64,000 nt of DNA from J027 sp034437655 (GTDB lineage Bacteria > Chloroflexota > Anaerolineae > Aggregatilineales > J027), in assembly GCA_034437655.1 (NCBI GenBank), contig DAOTTU010000085.1:62001-126000 (forward strand), in the 5' to 3' direction. Below, one piece after another: positions 25,266-33,967 of the stretch. How positions within the stretch are numbered: position 1 is the first letter of the stretch; every line of letters starts with the position of its first letter. A program made the translations under genes and the position numbers. The notes beneath the pieces were generated by a model. It ran no database searches, had not been told where the DNA came from, and saw only the letters and a program-made list of their open reading frames with translations.

Positions 25266-27443
25266 CTGGAAGGGGCCCGGTTTCCGTGGGCTTTGTGATT
25301 CAGTACTGCTATCAGTGTTGGCTTCCGCTGAACTTGATGAATCTGGTTGTTGACTCGGACGCGGTGTATTGCTTCCACCACTACCCGGTTTGCTTGCTAT
25401 TGGTGCCGGACGCCCCGTTGCCTGACTACTAAACCCATACATTATCCCGACCAGCAGCAGTATCCAGAACCAGAATGAGAGGGCCAGCGTCGGTGCAATG
25501 GCAGAGAACACCACGACAAATGCAATACCACGTTGCCATGTTATTAATGATTGTACAACACTCTGGTCAGTAGTGACAACTGATTGCAATGGGGATCGCA
25601 ACCACGGCGGTGTCTGTTTGGGGAGAATATTAACCAGACGCTTCATGACACCAAGCATCCCCGCAATAAATCCAGCACGAGTCTTGACAGCAACCAGCAA
25701 CGCACTCAGTAACACAAACGGAATCAAGAATAGCAACCACGCTTCGAGCAGCATTCCCAGCGGCAACACGGTAAGCACCGGGAAGATTACGAGCATTGGC
25801 AACATCACGATAAAGATGGTCGCCAGCGTCAAGCTCAACATCTGAATACGCTTTTGTGGCTGACTGATGATAGTTTCACCAAAGCTCTGGAGCGTCAGGA
25901 AGCCCCCAAAAAGCCCAGCAGCCGAGAGCAGAACGCCAAAGAGTGACATCAGTACAATATTGCTATCGTCCATTGTGCCGATCAAATACCATGGCGCATA
26001 AGCAAAGCGTACCGTAATATCACCACCACCGTCGGTACCATCAAGCAGCATCGTAAAGACACTCATAAGCCCGACGCTAGCAACGCCTGACACCAAACCT
26101 ACAATGGTATTGCCAATCCACTGATGGAAGCGTAACGGCAGAACCCGTAAACTCTGCCCACCAATGCCATACATGCCAGCCAGCGCCAGCAGAAAATAGA
26201 TTGGTACGTCAGCGGCGTAGGGTTGCGGCACGACTGCGCCATCTTCAAAACCCAAATCTACCCGCAAGAGTTGAAGCCCAGCAGCCAGGAAAACCACGCC
26301 AAGCCCTATCCCAATAGGACGCACCAGTTGCAGCGGTGTAAAACGTCGCTCAGCAGCACCGTTCAGCGGCGTGCGCGGTTCATTGAAAAGCGATAGGCCA
26401 CCTATCAATGCCCCACCAAAACCACCGAGAATGATAGCAAATAGTTGTGAAACGCCATCGATGTTCAGACTAGTCCAGGCATCAAAAATCAGCCCTCCAC
26501 CAAGCAGCCCTGTCACAGTCAGCAACACGGCCAGTCCAATCAGCCAGGGGTTAAGTGTGCCGGCCGGTTCTTGTATGGTCGCGAGGTTAGGATTCTGTTC
26601 CAAATCAAGTCGATCAAGGCGTGCCTGTGCCCCCCCCAATACTGGAATGTATTCAAACGCGATATAAAACCCCACTGCGAGCAGAAGCCCAAAAATACCA
26701 AGGATAAAGCGCCCGATTTCAAAGTCCCCATAAACCAACAGCAGCACTAAAAACCGCGAAAACAACGCCAGCCCTAATGCGCTCAGCGCCACCACCCCAC
26801 TATACAGCCCAAGCAGTGGAACACGACCGACGTTGAGAAATATGGATGGACCTTGCGCGGAACTCAATAACTCATCAAACCGTCCTGCAATACCTGATGC
26901 ACCGGTTGACTGTGCTGAGGATGGAGTAGATGTCGGTTCTGCGGTAACGGGAGTCGGCATTTCATTGGGGCTTGTCTGGTGAATCCCGCCTTCTACTTCA
27001 AAAGGATCAGAACCGGGTAAATCTTTTTCGTCAGCGTCGTCACGTGCTGGGGTTGGTTGCGGCTTGTTCGTTGGTGGCATCGTGCGGTATACATCGGACT
27101 GTGACTGTTCGAACATAGTCGCGTAAGGGTCAAATCCCGATCCTTCGCCCTTGCCCTCAGTCGCTGCTTGTTGCGGTGTTGCGGCTGGTTCCGATTCTTC
27201 AGCTTCACCACTCGCGCTTTCGCTTGTTGGTGTTTGAGGTTCAGCAGAATCATCTCCGCCCATGTCAAAGGGGTCTACAACCGTTCTGTAGGGGTCATAG
27301 TCACCGTCGGTTTTCTCTGGTGAGGGGGTTGGCGCTGCAGGCATATCCATCTGTGTGCGCATCGCATCTTCATTGCGTTGCGGCTCATTGTCTGGAGATG
27401 AGTCCTCTTGTGGTTGCTCGGGTTTATCTGGTGTCTGATTCAT
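25260..27443 (-). CDS. Polytopic membrane protein with long cytosolic tail, FHA-linked
   Basis: A 727-residue protein. Residues 1-190 are polar and disordered; residues 210-690 hold about 12 hydrophobic segments; the end is a Ser/Pro-rich tail. The N-terminal tail carries the repeated motif D-x-[YM]-[RA]-T at Thr30, Thr54 (DPYRTV), Thr109 (DPYATM) and Thr121 (DVYRTM); at Thr30, Thr54 and Thr109 an Asp or Glu sits three residues later. GGAGG precedes the ATG by 10 nt. The upstream gene, 66 bp away, encodes an FHA protein, the type of module that reads phosphothreonine. Family unknown; a phosphorylation-controlled membrane component is inferred. Confidence 0.75.
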   Translation of the reverse strand: MNQTPDKPEQPQEDSSPDNEPQRNEDAMRTQMDMPAAPTPSPEKTDGDYDPYRTVVDPFDMGGDDSAEPQTPTSESASGEAEESEPAATPQQAATEGKGEGSGFDPYATMFEQSQSDVYRTMPPTNKPQPTPARDDADEKDLPGSDPFEVEGGIHQTSPNEMPTPVTAEPTSTPSSAQSTGASGIAGRFDELLSSAQGPSIFLNVGRVPLLGLYSGVVALSALGLALFSRFLVLLLVYGDFEIGRFILGIFGLLLAVGFYIAFEYIPVLGGAQARLDRLDLEQNPNLATIQEPAGTLNPWLIGLAVLLTVTGLLGGGLIFDAWTSLNIDGVSQLFAIILGGFGGALIGGLSLFNEPRTPLNGAAERRFTPLQLVRPIGIGLGVVFLAAGLQLLRVDLGFEDGAVVPQPYAADVPIYFLLALAGMYGIGGQSLRVLPLRFHQWIGNTIVGLVSGVASVGLMSVFTMLLDGTDGGGDITVRFAYAPWYLIGTMDDSNIVLMSLFGVLLSAAGLFGGFLTLQSFGETIISQPQKRIQMLSLTLATIFIVMLPMLVIFPVLTVLPLGMLLEAWLLFLIPFVLLSALLVAVKTRAGFIAGMLGVMKRLVNILPKQTPPWLRSPLQSVVTTDQSVVQSLITWQRGIAFVVVFSAIAPTLALSFWFWILLLVGIMYGFSSQATGRPAPIASKPGSGGSNTPRPSQQPDSSSSAEANTDSSTESQSPRKPGPFQM

Positions 27444-27509
27444 TTTTGTATTCGCCTCCGTGCGTTGTGATGGGATTGAGTTCAGATCATGCAGACTGAT
27501 TGCCTACAC

Positions 27510-27962
27510 TTAGTATTCAAGTTCAATCGTCAGTTGTATACCGCCAAAACGTACCATTTGCCCGCTTTTGAGCGCTACAACTTTTTCTTCGCTAAGTTGT
27601 TCTTCGTCTACGAACGTACCAAACTGACTGCCGACGTCTTGCAGTTGCCAGCAGAACGCCGTGTCGTCGAACCAAATTTCAGCATGGGATCTGGAAACAC
27701 CCTGTTCTTTGCCACGATGCGGACCTAAATCAATTTGCACATAGTGTTCAAGTGGTTCGATCGTGCGACCGACAACATGCTTGATGCCCGCATCCTCTAA
27801 GACGAATGGTGGTGCATCAGCTTCTTCGACAAGTCTCAGAGTGATTGTTGGGGAAGGTTGACGTGTACCACACCGATGACAGAAGATCGCATCTGGAAGT
27901 AAGCGCACGTTGCAATTAATGCACTGGCGCGGCCCCAGTAAGGCTGTTGGCTGTTGATCCAT
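27510..27962 (-). CDS. Zinc-ribbon FHA-domain protein
   Basis: A 150-residue cytosolic protein. Residues 14-31 form a zinc ribbon (Cys14, Cys17, Cys28, Cys31; CINC and CHRC). An FHA domain fills about 60-148, with VGR (64-66), VSRSHAEI around 89-96 and GSQFGTFVD at 111-119. The usual Asn of the S-x-N-G-T-F motif is Phe here, a notable change at the peptide-binding face, while the phosphate-binding Arg and Ser are kept. FHA domains bind phosphothreonine peptides. It is the first gene of a pair with the 727-residue membrane protein whose tail holds candidate Thr sites. AAAGGTAG precedes the ATG. Confidence 0.9.
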   Translation of the reverse strand: MDQQPTALLGPRQCINCNVRLLPDAIFCHRCGTRQPSPTITLRLVEEADAPPFVLEDAGIKHVVGRTIEPLEHYVQIDLGPHRGKEQGVSRSHAEIWFDDTAFCWQLQDVGSQFGTFVDEEQLSEEKVVALKSGQMVRFGGIQLTIELEY

Positions 27963-28040
27963 GATCTACCTTTCGATGATGCCATTCCTTTTTTTCATTG
28001 TATTGATTCTAGCAGATGGTGCAACGCCAGCGCACAATTC

Positions 28041-28071
28041 AAAAGACCGCTACTAGCAAATGCAGCAGCGG
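28041..28071 (-). terminator. Intrinsic terminator after the sigma-factor pair
   Basis: On the minus strand CCGCTGCT and AGTAGCGG form an 8-bp stem (one G-U) around a 9-nt loop, followed by TCTTTTG. It lies between the stop of the small sigma-partner gene and the FHA gene and separates the two transcription units. Confidence 0.6.
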
Positions 28072-28124
28072 CCTACTTTCAACAATGTGTTTCAGCGAGG
28101 ACGAAAACGCGAAGCTGATGTCGG

Positions 28125-28553
28125 TTAAAGATTTACCCCAGAAGTTGCATTCCCACAGTTGAAGTGTTGTTCGAGGTATTCATGGTACAGTTCCCAGTTA
28201 AGGTCACGCAGGCGCTGGAGCTTGTCCTGCACGGGTGTGTCTGCTGAATCACTTGAATCGAAAAAGCGTGCAAGAATGTTGCGATGGTGTCCGGCACGAC
28301 CAGCGGTAGTGGGTGGGGCAATCTGGCCAGCAGCAGGGCAGTGTTCATCTGCCGTTGTGTAGCCCTTAGCATCGAAATCATGAGTCGGTGCAAGCTGCGG
28401 GGTGGCTTCCGCTTGCATTAAGAGGCGGTCAAGCAACAGGTTGGCCGGGGTTGTGTGCAAATCTGTTGCATAGGCGTCGGTGATTTGTTGTCGAAGCTCA
28501 GGTTCAGCCCCGCCATTCTCAAAACGTTTGGCAGGTTGGTTAAAGATGTCCAT
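28125..28553 (-). CDS. Small soluble protein coupled to an ECF sigma factor
   Basis: About 142 residues, no membrane segment and no HxxxCxxC zinc motif of ZAS anti-sigma factors. The C-terminal third looks helical (VQDKLQRLRDLNWELYHEYL). The start is set by GGAG placed 7 nt before the ATG at 28553; a longer reading from 28586 or 28559 is less likely. The gene overlaps the 3' end of the sigma factor gene by 14 bp, the position where an anti-sigma factor is expected. I do not recognise the family; a role as a regulator of the sigma factor is inferred from position alone. Confidence 0.65.
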   Translation of the reverse strand: MDIFNQPAKRFENGGAEPELRQQITDAYATDLHTTPANLLLDRLLMQAEATPQLAPTHDFDAKGYTTADEHCPAAGQIAPPTTAGRAGHHRNILARFFDSSDSADTPVQDKLQRLRDLNWELYHEYLEQHFNCGNATSGVNL

Positions 28554-29112
28554 GTGCATACTCCGAAATTTTCTCCGTGCTATCAAGCTGATGCCGCAAC
28601 TTCTCGCGGGCGTAATGCAATCGTGACTTCACCGTACCGACCGGGCAATCTAGCACATCAGCAATGTCTTGCAGGCTCATGTTGGCCAGGTAATGTAGTA
28701 TGACGACGATGCGTTGATTGTTTGCGAGCGTATCAATCGCGGCACGAATATGTTTTTGCAGCTCGTTTCGTTCAGTCACGCGGTCTGGCGCTTGAAGACC
28801 GGGGGTTGAAAGTTGTTCAGAAACTTGATCCAGATCAGTATTTCGTTTCTGGTGCCGTGAGATGTAGGTATAGCTTAAATTTGCTGTCACTCGATACAAC
28901 CAGGGCATTAGGGGGCGCTCGGGGTCAACACGGTGAGCATAAATGTGGAGTTTCAAGAAAGCGTCTTGCAAAATATCCTCTGCGACCTGTGGGTCACGTA
29001 CAATCGCTAAGGCAACGCGATACACCTGATGCCGATACCGTTCAAAAAGCTCACCAAGTGCGGTCAGGTCTCGTTCTCGTAGTCTCCAGATCAACTCTTT
29101 GTCTACACTCAT
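28540..29112 (-). CDS. ECF-type RNA polymerase sigma factor
   Basis: A 190-residue sigma-70 family protein with region 2 (about 15-85, including YRVALAIVRDPQVAEDILQDAF and WLYRVTANL) and region 4 (about 115-170, including SLQDIADVLDCPVGTVKSRL, a helix-turn-helix for -35 recognition). Regions 1 and 3 are absent, as in ECF factors. The ATG at 29112 is fixed by an in-frame stop two codons upstream, yet the nearest Shine-Dalgarno (AAAGGAGA, 29153-29146) is 33 nt away with a CACCG/CGGTG hairpin between. The gene overlaps a small downstream partner gene. Confidence 0.92.
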   Translation of the reverse strand: MSVDKELIWRLRERDLTALGELFERYRHQVYRVALAIVRDPQVAEDILQDAFLKLHIYAHRVDPERPLMPWLYRVTANLSYTYISRHQKRNTDLDQVSEQLSTPGLQAPDRVTERNELQKHIRAAIDTLANNQRIVVILHYLANMSLQDIADVLDCPVGTVKSRLHYAREKLRHQLDSTEKISEYAHGHL

Positions 29113-29256
29113 CGGCAGTCACACCGCTTATCAAAACGGTGCCTGTCTCCTTTCTGATGGATGATGCACATGTGTTTTGAAAAAAGTTCAATAGTTTTGC
29201 GCTCTATTCAGTTGTCTTAACCCTTATACACCATGAGTGTCGATAGGGTTCAAAAA

Positions 29257-30294
29257 TTATCCAGCCCGTGCCTGGTCAAGCAAACCACGCACCGTCAAGC
29301 CCCGGTAGCCCCAGTCGCAATTTTCACTACACAACTGTTCCAGAATGGGCAACGCAGCGGCATTATTCCCTGCATCGACAAGACGCTGTGCGTTCAAAAA
29401 TCGATCCACAAAGCCGGCCGTGTAGTTGTCAAGCTCATCGGCGCGGCCAGCGGCCGGTGCTTCTTGCAATAGCGCCAACGCTTTCTGATAGAGTTGAAGT
29501 CCTCGCGCTAATTGATTTCCCGGCAGGCCCATCGCAGATGACTGTTCAACCGGATTACCGCCGTTGAAGTAAATACGCGCCTGCTGGTCATAGGCGTCAA
29601 ATAACATCTGGGCCACTTCTTGCCGTCGATACGAGGGGTTCAAATCACGCACAATTTCTAGCATCTCGATAGCGTCTTCCCAGCGGCGTGAAATGTGCGC
29701 GGCTTGCCCCTGCTGAAAAGCAACTTCAACCGGACTCAATGTCGGTGTTGGTGACGCATCAGGTGTTGACGTTGCCTGGGGAGTTGGCGTCATGGATGGG
29801 GTATGGGTTGCAGAAGGGGTTGGCGTCACCGAAAGCTGGAGCGCAACTTCTTGCAGTAAACCGGATGTATTCTGATATGCCGGCAAACGTTCGTCAATAA
29901 AACGCAAGCGCTCGAACGCAATTTCCAGGTTGCCAGCGGCAATGTCTGCCAGTGCAAGCTCATACTGCACAGCGCTCGTTCCCTGAAGATTAGCTGCTTC
30001 TTCGGTTTGAATATCATCCAGTTCGTCCCGATACCCCGCGACGGCTGCCATCAGTACAATTGCCGCACACATACATGTTGTCAACACCATCACGGCCGTG
30101 CTAATCAAGCAGGGCGTACGCGAACGATACTGTTGTGCATCAGCGTCGAGCAGGTTGTCAGTATCAAGCGGCGCAGTCCAACTGGGGTCAACGGGGGGTG
30201 TCGGGGCCCCGGTTGGCGGTGTTTCGCTTATCCTCGATGTGGCGCGGCGGGGCTGGGTATCGTCGTCTTGCAACGGCGGCTCTTGAAAAGTCAT
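29257..30294 (-). CDS. Single-pass membrane TPR-like protein with Thr/Pro linker
   Basis: A 345-residue protein: a polar cytosolic tail (1-60), one membrane segment at about 63-88, an extracytoplasmic helical part with TPR character (about 105-155), a Thr/Pro linker (about 155-190, SVTPTPSATHTPSMTPTP) and a second TPR-like part (about 190-340). The protein is likely an envelope scaffold. An extended -10 box lies just upstream, and an 11-bp inverted repeat covers the start codon and the -10 region. It lies 144 bp upstream of the sigma factor gene on the same strand. Confidence 0.75.
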   Translation of the reverse strand: MTFQEPPLQDDDTQPRRATSRISETPPTGAPTPPVDPSWTAPLDTDNLLDADAQQYRSRTPCLISTAVMVLTTCMCAAIVLMAAVAGYRDELDDIQTEEAANLQGTSAVQYELALADIAAGNLEIAFERLRFIDERLPAYQNTSGLLQEVALQLSVTPTPSATHTPSMTPTPQATSTPDASPTPTLSPVEVAFQQGQAAHISRRWEDAIEMLEIVRDLNPSYRRQEVAQMLFDAYDQQARIYFNGGNPVEQSSAMGLPGNQLARGLQLYQKALALLQEAPAAGRADELDNYTAGFVDRFLNAQRLVDAGNNAAALPILEQLCSENCDWGYRGLTVRGLLDQARAG

Positions 30295-30345
30295 ACTGCC
30301 TCATACTAGACCAAATAATAGCCAGATTGAGGCAGTATTATAGCA
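30293..30345 (-). promoter_or_regulatory. Extended -10 promoter with 11-bp inverted repeat reaching the start codon
   Basis: On the minus strand TGCTATAAT (30345-30337) is a perfect extended -10 element. Directly overlapping it, ATACTGCCTCA (30338-30328) is repeated in inverted form as TGAGGCAGTAT (30303-30293), which contains the GAGG ribosome-binding site and most of the start codon of the TPR gene. The arms are 24 nt apart. Confidence 0.6.
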
Positions 30346-30378
30346 TGCGCATCGTCACCCGGTGGCACATGAATCCTG

Positions 30379-32052
30379 CTAGATACTGACGTTCGGCTGA
30401 TATTCCCCGAAGACATCGCGCAAAACACGGCAAATTTCACCGACCGTTGCCTCACGCTCAACGGCTTCCACAAAGAGCGGCATCAGGTTTTCTGAAGCAC
30501 GCGCAGCTTGCTCAATGCGCCCCAGAATTTCGTTCACACGGTCGTTGTCACGTTCAGCACGCAGCGCCGCCAGTTTATCCCGCTGTGCTTGTTCAATTGC
30601 CGGGTCAACACGTAGTTGTTCAATCGCGTCGGCAGGGTCTTTTTCAGACGTGTATTCATTGACACCAATAATGACCTCTTCCCGGCTTTCAATTGCGCGC
30701 TGAAAAGCATAGGCTGCGTCATTAATTTCTTGATTGATATAGCCTTCATCAATGGCACGCAGCGCCCCACCAAACTCGTCAATCCGCTGGATATACCCAA
30801 ACGCCTGACGCTCGATTTCATCAGTCAGGGCTTCAACCGCAAAGCTCCCTGCAAAGGGGTCTATCGTATCCGCTACACCGCTTTCATAGGCAATGATTTG
30901 TTGGGTGCGGAGTGCAATCTGTGCGGCATGGGCTGTGGGGAGTGCCAGCGCTTCGTCCATGCTGTTGGTATGCAACGATTGCGTGCCCCCCATCACCGCT
31001 GCCAGCGCCTGCAACGTCACCCGCACAATATTGTTTTCCGGTTGCTGTGCAGTGAGGGTGCTGCCGCCTGTTTGCGTATGAAAACGCATGGCCATCGCCT
31101 TCGGGTTCGTCGCACCAAAACGCTCTTTCATAATGCGGGCCCACATGCGGCGTGCAGCGCGGAACTTGGCGACTTCTTCCAGAAAATGATTGTGTGCGTT
31201 GAAGAAGAACGAGAGCTGCGTGCCAAATTCATCGACCTTCAAGCCCGCGTCAATCGCCGCTTGCACATAGGCAATTCCATTTGCCAGCGTGAACGCAACT
31301 TCTTGCACCGCCGTACAGCCCGCCTCACGGATATGATAACCGCTGATGCTGATGGTGTTCCACCTGGGCACGTTTTCGGCACAATAGGCAAACAGGTCCG
31401 TAATCAGGCGCATACTTGGTTGTGGTGGGAAGATGTAAGTACCACGCGCGATGTATTCTTTGAGAATGTCGTTTTGCACCGTACCACGCAGTTTGTCCGG
31501 TGAAACGCCCTGCCGCTTGCCAACTGCGATATACAGCGCCAATAAGATCGTCGCCGGGGCATTGATCGTCATGCTCGTTGAGACTTTATCCAGCGGGATA
31601 CCTTGAAAGAGCCGTTCCATATCACGAATGCTGCTGATCGACACACCAACTTTGCCAACTTCGCCCAACGCCATCGGGTCGTCGGCATCGTAGCCAATCT
31701 GGGTCGGCAGGTCAAAGGCAACGCTCAGGCCCCGCGCTCCGCTATTCAAAAGCAGATGGTAGCGCTCGTTGGATTCTTCGGCCGTGGCATACCCCGCATA
31801 CTGGCGCATCGTCCAGAACCGGGAGCGATACATCGTCGGCTGTACCCCGCGTGTATAGGGATATTCACCGGGCATCCCTAATTTTTTCAGATATGCATCG
31901 GGGTTAGCGCCATTTTGCGGCAGATATACACGTTCCAGGGGAATGTCAGACGATGTTGTGAACTGTTCACGGCGTTCTGGGAAGCGGCTGATGGCTTTAT
32001 CTAGCGTGTTTTTTGTCCAGTTGTCAACAGCAGCGTTTAGCTTTTCATGCAT
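30379..32052 (-). CDS. Methylmalonyl-CoA mutase, large (catalytic) subunit without B12 domain
   Basis: A 557-residue protein covering only the substrate-binding TIM-barrel part of methylmalonyl-CoA mutase; motifs include YPYTRGVQPTMYRSRFWTMR near residue 80, LSVAFDLPTQIGYD and ISISGYHIREAG. The cobalamin-binding domain (DxHxxG) is missing, so a separate small subunit must be encoded elsewhere. With B12 the complex interconverts methylmalonyl-CoA and succinyl-CoA. It follows pepF by 12 bp, and sucCD lies just upstream, which fits a propionate/succinyl-CoA route. Related acyl-CoA mutases cannot be excluded, but the active-site region looks like the methylmalonyl type. Confidence 0.9.
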   Translation of the reverse strand: MHEKLNAAVDNWTKNTLDKAISRFPERREQFTTSSDIPLERVYLPQNGANPDAYLKKLGMPGEYPYTRGVQPTMYRSRFWTMRQYAGYATAEESNERYHLLLNSGARGLSVAFDLPTQIGYDADDPMALGEVGKVGVSISSIRDMERLFQGIPLDKVSTSMTINAPATILLALYIAVGKRQGVSPDKLRGTVQNDILKEYIARGTYIFPPQPSMRLITDLFAYCAENVPRWNTISISGYHIREAGCTAVQEVAFTLANGIAYVQAAIDAGLKVDEFGTQLSFFFNAHNHFLEEVAKFRAARRMWARIMKERFGATNPKAMAMRFHTQTGGSTLTAQQPENNIVRVTLQALAAVMGGTQSLHTNSMDEALALPTAHAAQIALRTQQIIAYESGVADTIDPFAGSFAVEALTDEIERQAFGYIQRIDEFGGALRAIDEGYINQEINDAAYAFQRAIESREEVIIGVNEYTSEKDPADAIEQLRVDPAIEQAQRDKLAALRAERDNDRVNEILGRIEQAARASENLMPLFVEAVEREATVGEICRVLRDVFGEYQPNVSI

Positions 32053-32064
32053 AGTTAAGCCTCC

Positions 32065-33867
32065 CTATTCAGCCAGACTTTCCAGTCGGTCTACGAGTTT
32101 TTCAAGCTCACCAAATGCTTGTTCAACGGGTGCTGGCTGTGAAAGATCCAGTCCGGCAGTGTGCAGCACATTCATTGGATAATCTGAACTGCCTGCCTGC
32201 AAAAAGCCAAGATAGCTTTCGACAGCACCTTCTTGACCGTCGAGGATGCGCCGTGCGAATGCATGCGCCCCGGAAATGCCCGTCGCATATTGGAAGGTGT
32301 AAAACGGCACATACAGATGACCAAACTGTGCCCACGTAATCCCAACACGCTCGTGGTCTATGTGCATTTCGCCGCCATAGCCTTCTTCAAAAAGGCGTGT
32401 CATGAGGTTGATGAGGTCGTCAGCGCTCAGGCTTTCTCCCGCGCTGGTACGCTCAAACACTTCGTATTCGAAGCGGGATAGCGTCGGCATGATGAAGAAA
32501 TAGCGATGAAAGTTCTCCATGGCTTCTTCAACCAGCGCAATCTGAAAATCAGGGGCATCGTTCTCACCAAAAAGGTGGGCGCGTGTCATGGCTTGGTTGA
32601 AGTTGCTGGCAATTTCTGCAAGAAACAGAGAATATCCTGAATACACAAAGGGCTGCGTACTGCGGCTGAGGTAAGAATGCATTGAGTGCCCGAGTTCATG
32701 GGCCAGCGTACTCATGCTAGAGAGTTCATCAGTGTAGCTCATCATAATGAACGGATGGGTATCATATGATCCCGATGAGAAAGCCCCCTCGCGCTTGCCT
32801 TCGTTCGGATACACATCAACCCAGCGCTGTTCTAAACAACCGCGCCGCATCGCGCTCACGTAGTCATCGCCAAGTGGTTGCAGACCGCTCGCAATCCAAT
32901 CAACGGCTTGCTCATAGGGCACGTGGGGTTGGTTTGGTGTCAACGGAGCCCAGATGTCGTAGGGGTGCAAGGTCTCAACGCCAAGCATTTCGCGCCGAAT
33001 CCGCCAGTAGCGATGCCAGATTGGGAGATGTTTTTTATATGTTTCCAGCAAATTGTGGAAAACGGCGACGTCAATATTGTGCGCACTGAGCCGCATGTGC
33101 AGCACCGATTCATAGCCGCGTACCCGTGCCTGAAAAATCTGCTGCTTGACCGATGTCAGATAGGCATTGGTGAGCGTGTGTTTATGTGCGAGATACTGGT
33201 CAGCGTAATTGTTCCAGGCCGTGCGGCGTGTTTCTCGGTCTGCAACCTTTTTGAGTCCGTCCATGCTACTCTGGGCCAACGTATGTTCGTTGCCTTCGCT
33301 GTCAACGGCGGGCGCGAACTTCATATCTGCCCCGGTTAGCCGATCTGAGGTTCGGTTCGCTGAGCTAAACGGTTCCGAGAGCATCCCCAGAATTTCTTCG
33401 ACTTCGGCTGAACGCACGTGCGGCTTCTGGCGCAGCAAATCATCGAACATTTGACGATACACCGCCAACCCTGCATGTTCATCTGCCCATTGCATCAACG
33501 TTTCTTCACCCAACGCTAGCAATTCTGGATCACGAAATGCAGTCGCAGCACCAGCAGCAGCGGCCAACCCCATCACCTGGCCGATCATCCCCGCTGCAAC
33601 GTTATCGCTAGCATCAACGGCCTGGTTCATACCTGCGTAGACGTAGAGCTTATAAAGCTGACGTTCAACACCTTCTGCGAGCTGAAGAAATTCGAGTAGC
33701 GTTTCTGGCGATTCACTCAGGCGGCCAGCATACTCTTTGAGGGTGGGCAACGTTGCTCTGGTTTCATCAAATGCAGCGTGCCAGCCAGCTTCGTCTGCAA
33801 AAACGCTGGGTGCATTCCATTTATACTGATCCTGTATCTCAGTGCGTGGCTTGATTGCTATGGACAT
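32065..33867 (-). CDS. pepF: Oligoendopeptidase F, M3B family
   Basis: About 600-residue cytosolic zinc peptidase that cleaves oligopeptides. The zinc motif HELGH lies at about residues 390-394 (TLAHELGHSMHSYLS), with the third ligand region EIASNFNQAM downstream. The start is taken at 33867 (MSIAIKPRTE), because AAGGAAAG lies 7 nt before it; 22 further upstream codons are open but have no such site. It lies downstream of the sucCD terminator and is followed by the methylmalonyl-CoA mutase gene, likely in one transcript. Confidence 0.93.
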   Translation of the reverse strand: MSIAIKPRTEIQDQYKWNAPSVFADEAGWHAAFDETRATLPTLKEYAGRLSESPETLLEFLQLAEGVERQLYKLYVYAGMNQAVDASDNVAAGMIGQVMGLAAAAGAATAFRDPELLALGEETLMQWADEHAGLAVYRQMFDDLLRQKPHVRSAEVEEILGMLSEPFSSANRTSDRLTGADMKFAPAVDSEGNEHTLAQSSMDGLKKVADRETRRTAWNNYADQYLAHKHTLTNAYLTSVKQQIFQARVRGYESVLHMRLSAHNIDVAVFHNLLETYKKHLPIWHRYWRIRREMLGVETLHPYDIWAPLTPNQPHVPYEQAVDWIASGLQPLGDDYVSAMRRGCLEQRWVDVYPNEGKREGAFSSGSYDTHPFIMMSYTDELSSMSTLAHELGHSMHSYLSRSTQPFVYSGYSLFLAEIASNFNQAMTRAHLFGENDAPDFQIALVEEAMENFHRYFFIMPTLSRFEYEVFERTSAGESLSADDLINLMTRLFEEGYGGEMHIDHERVGITWAQFGHLYVPFYTFQYATGISGAHAFARRILDGQEGAVESYLGFLQAGSSDYPMNVLHTAGLDLSQPAPVEQAFGELEKLVDRLESLAE

Positions 33868-33914
33868 GATATAACTTTCCTTTTTCACACGGTAACTTTG
33901 TCTGTTTACGATAC

Positions 33915-33943
33915 AAAACGGGGTACCCGCCATCGATACCCCG
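33915..33943 (-). terminator. Intrinsic terminator after sucD
   Basis: CGGGGTA and TACCCCG form a perfect 7-bp stem with an 11-nt loop; on the minus strand it is followed by TTTTG. It lies 25 bp after the sucD stop and separates sucCD from pepF. Confidence 0.75.
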
Positions 33944-33967
33944 CCCTGTTCATATGCTGTTCACGCT

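Noticed and set aside
30616..31503. Plus-strand frame of 295 codons opposite methylmalonyl-CoA mutase
   Set aside because: The minus strand encodes conserved mutase motifs throughout this region; the plus frame is a shadow.
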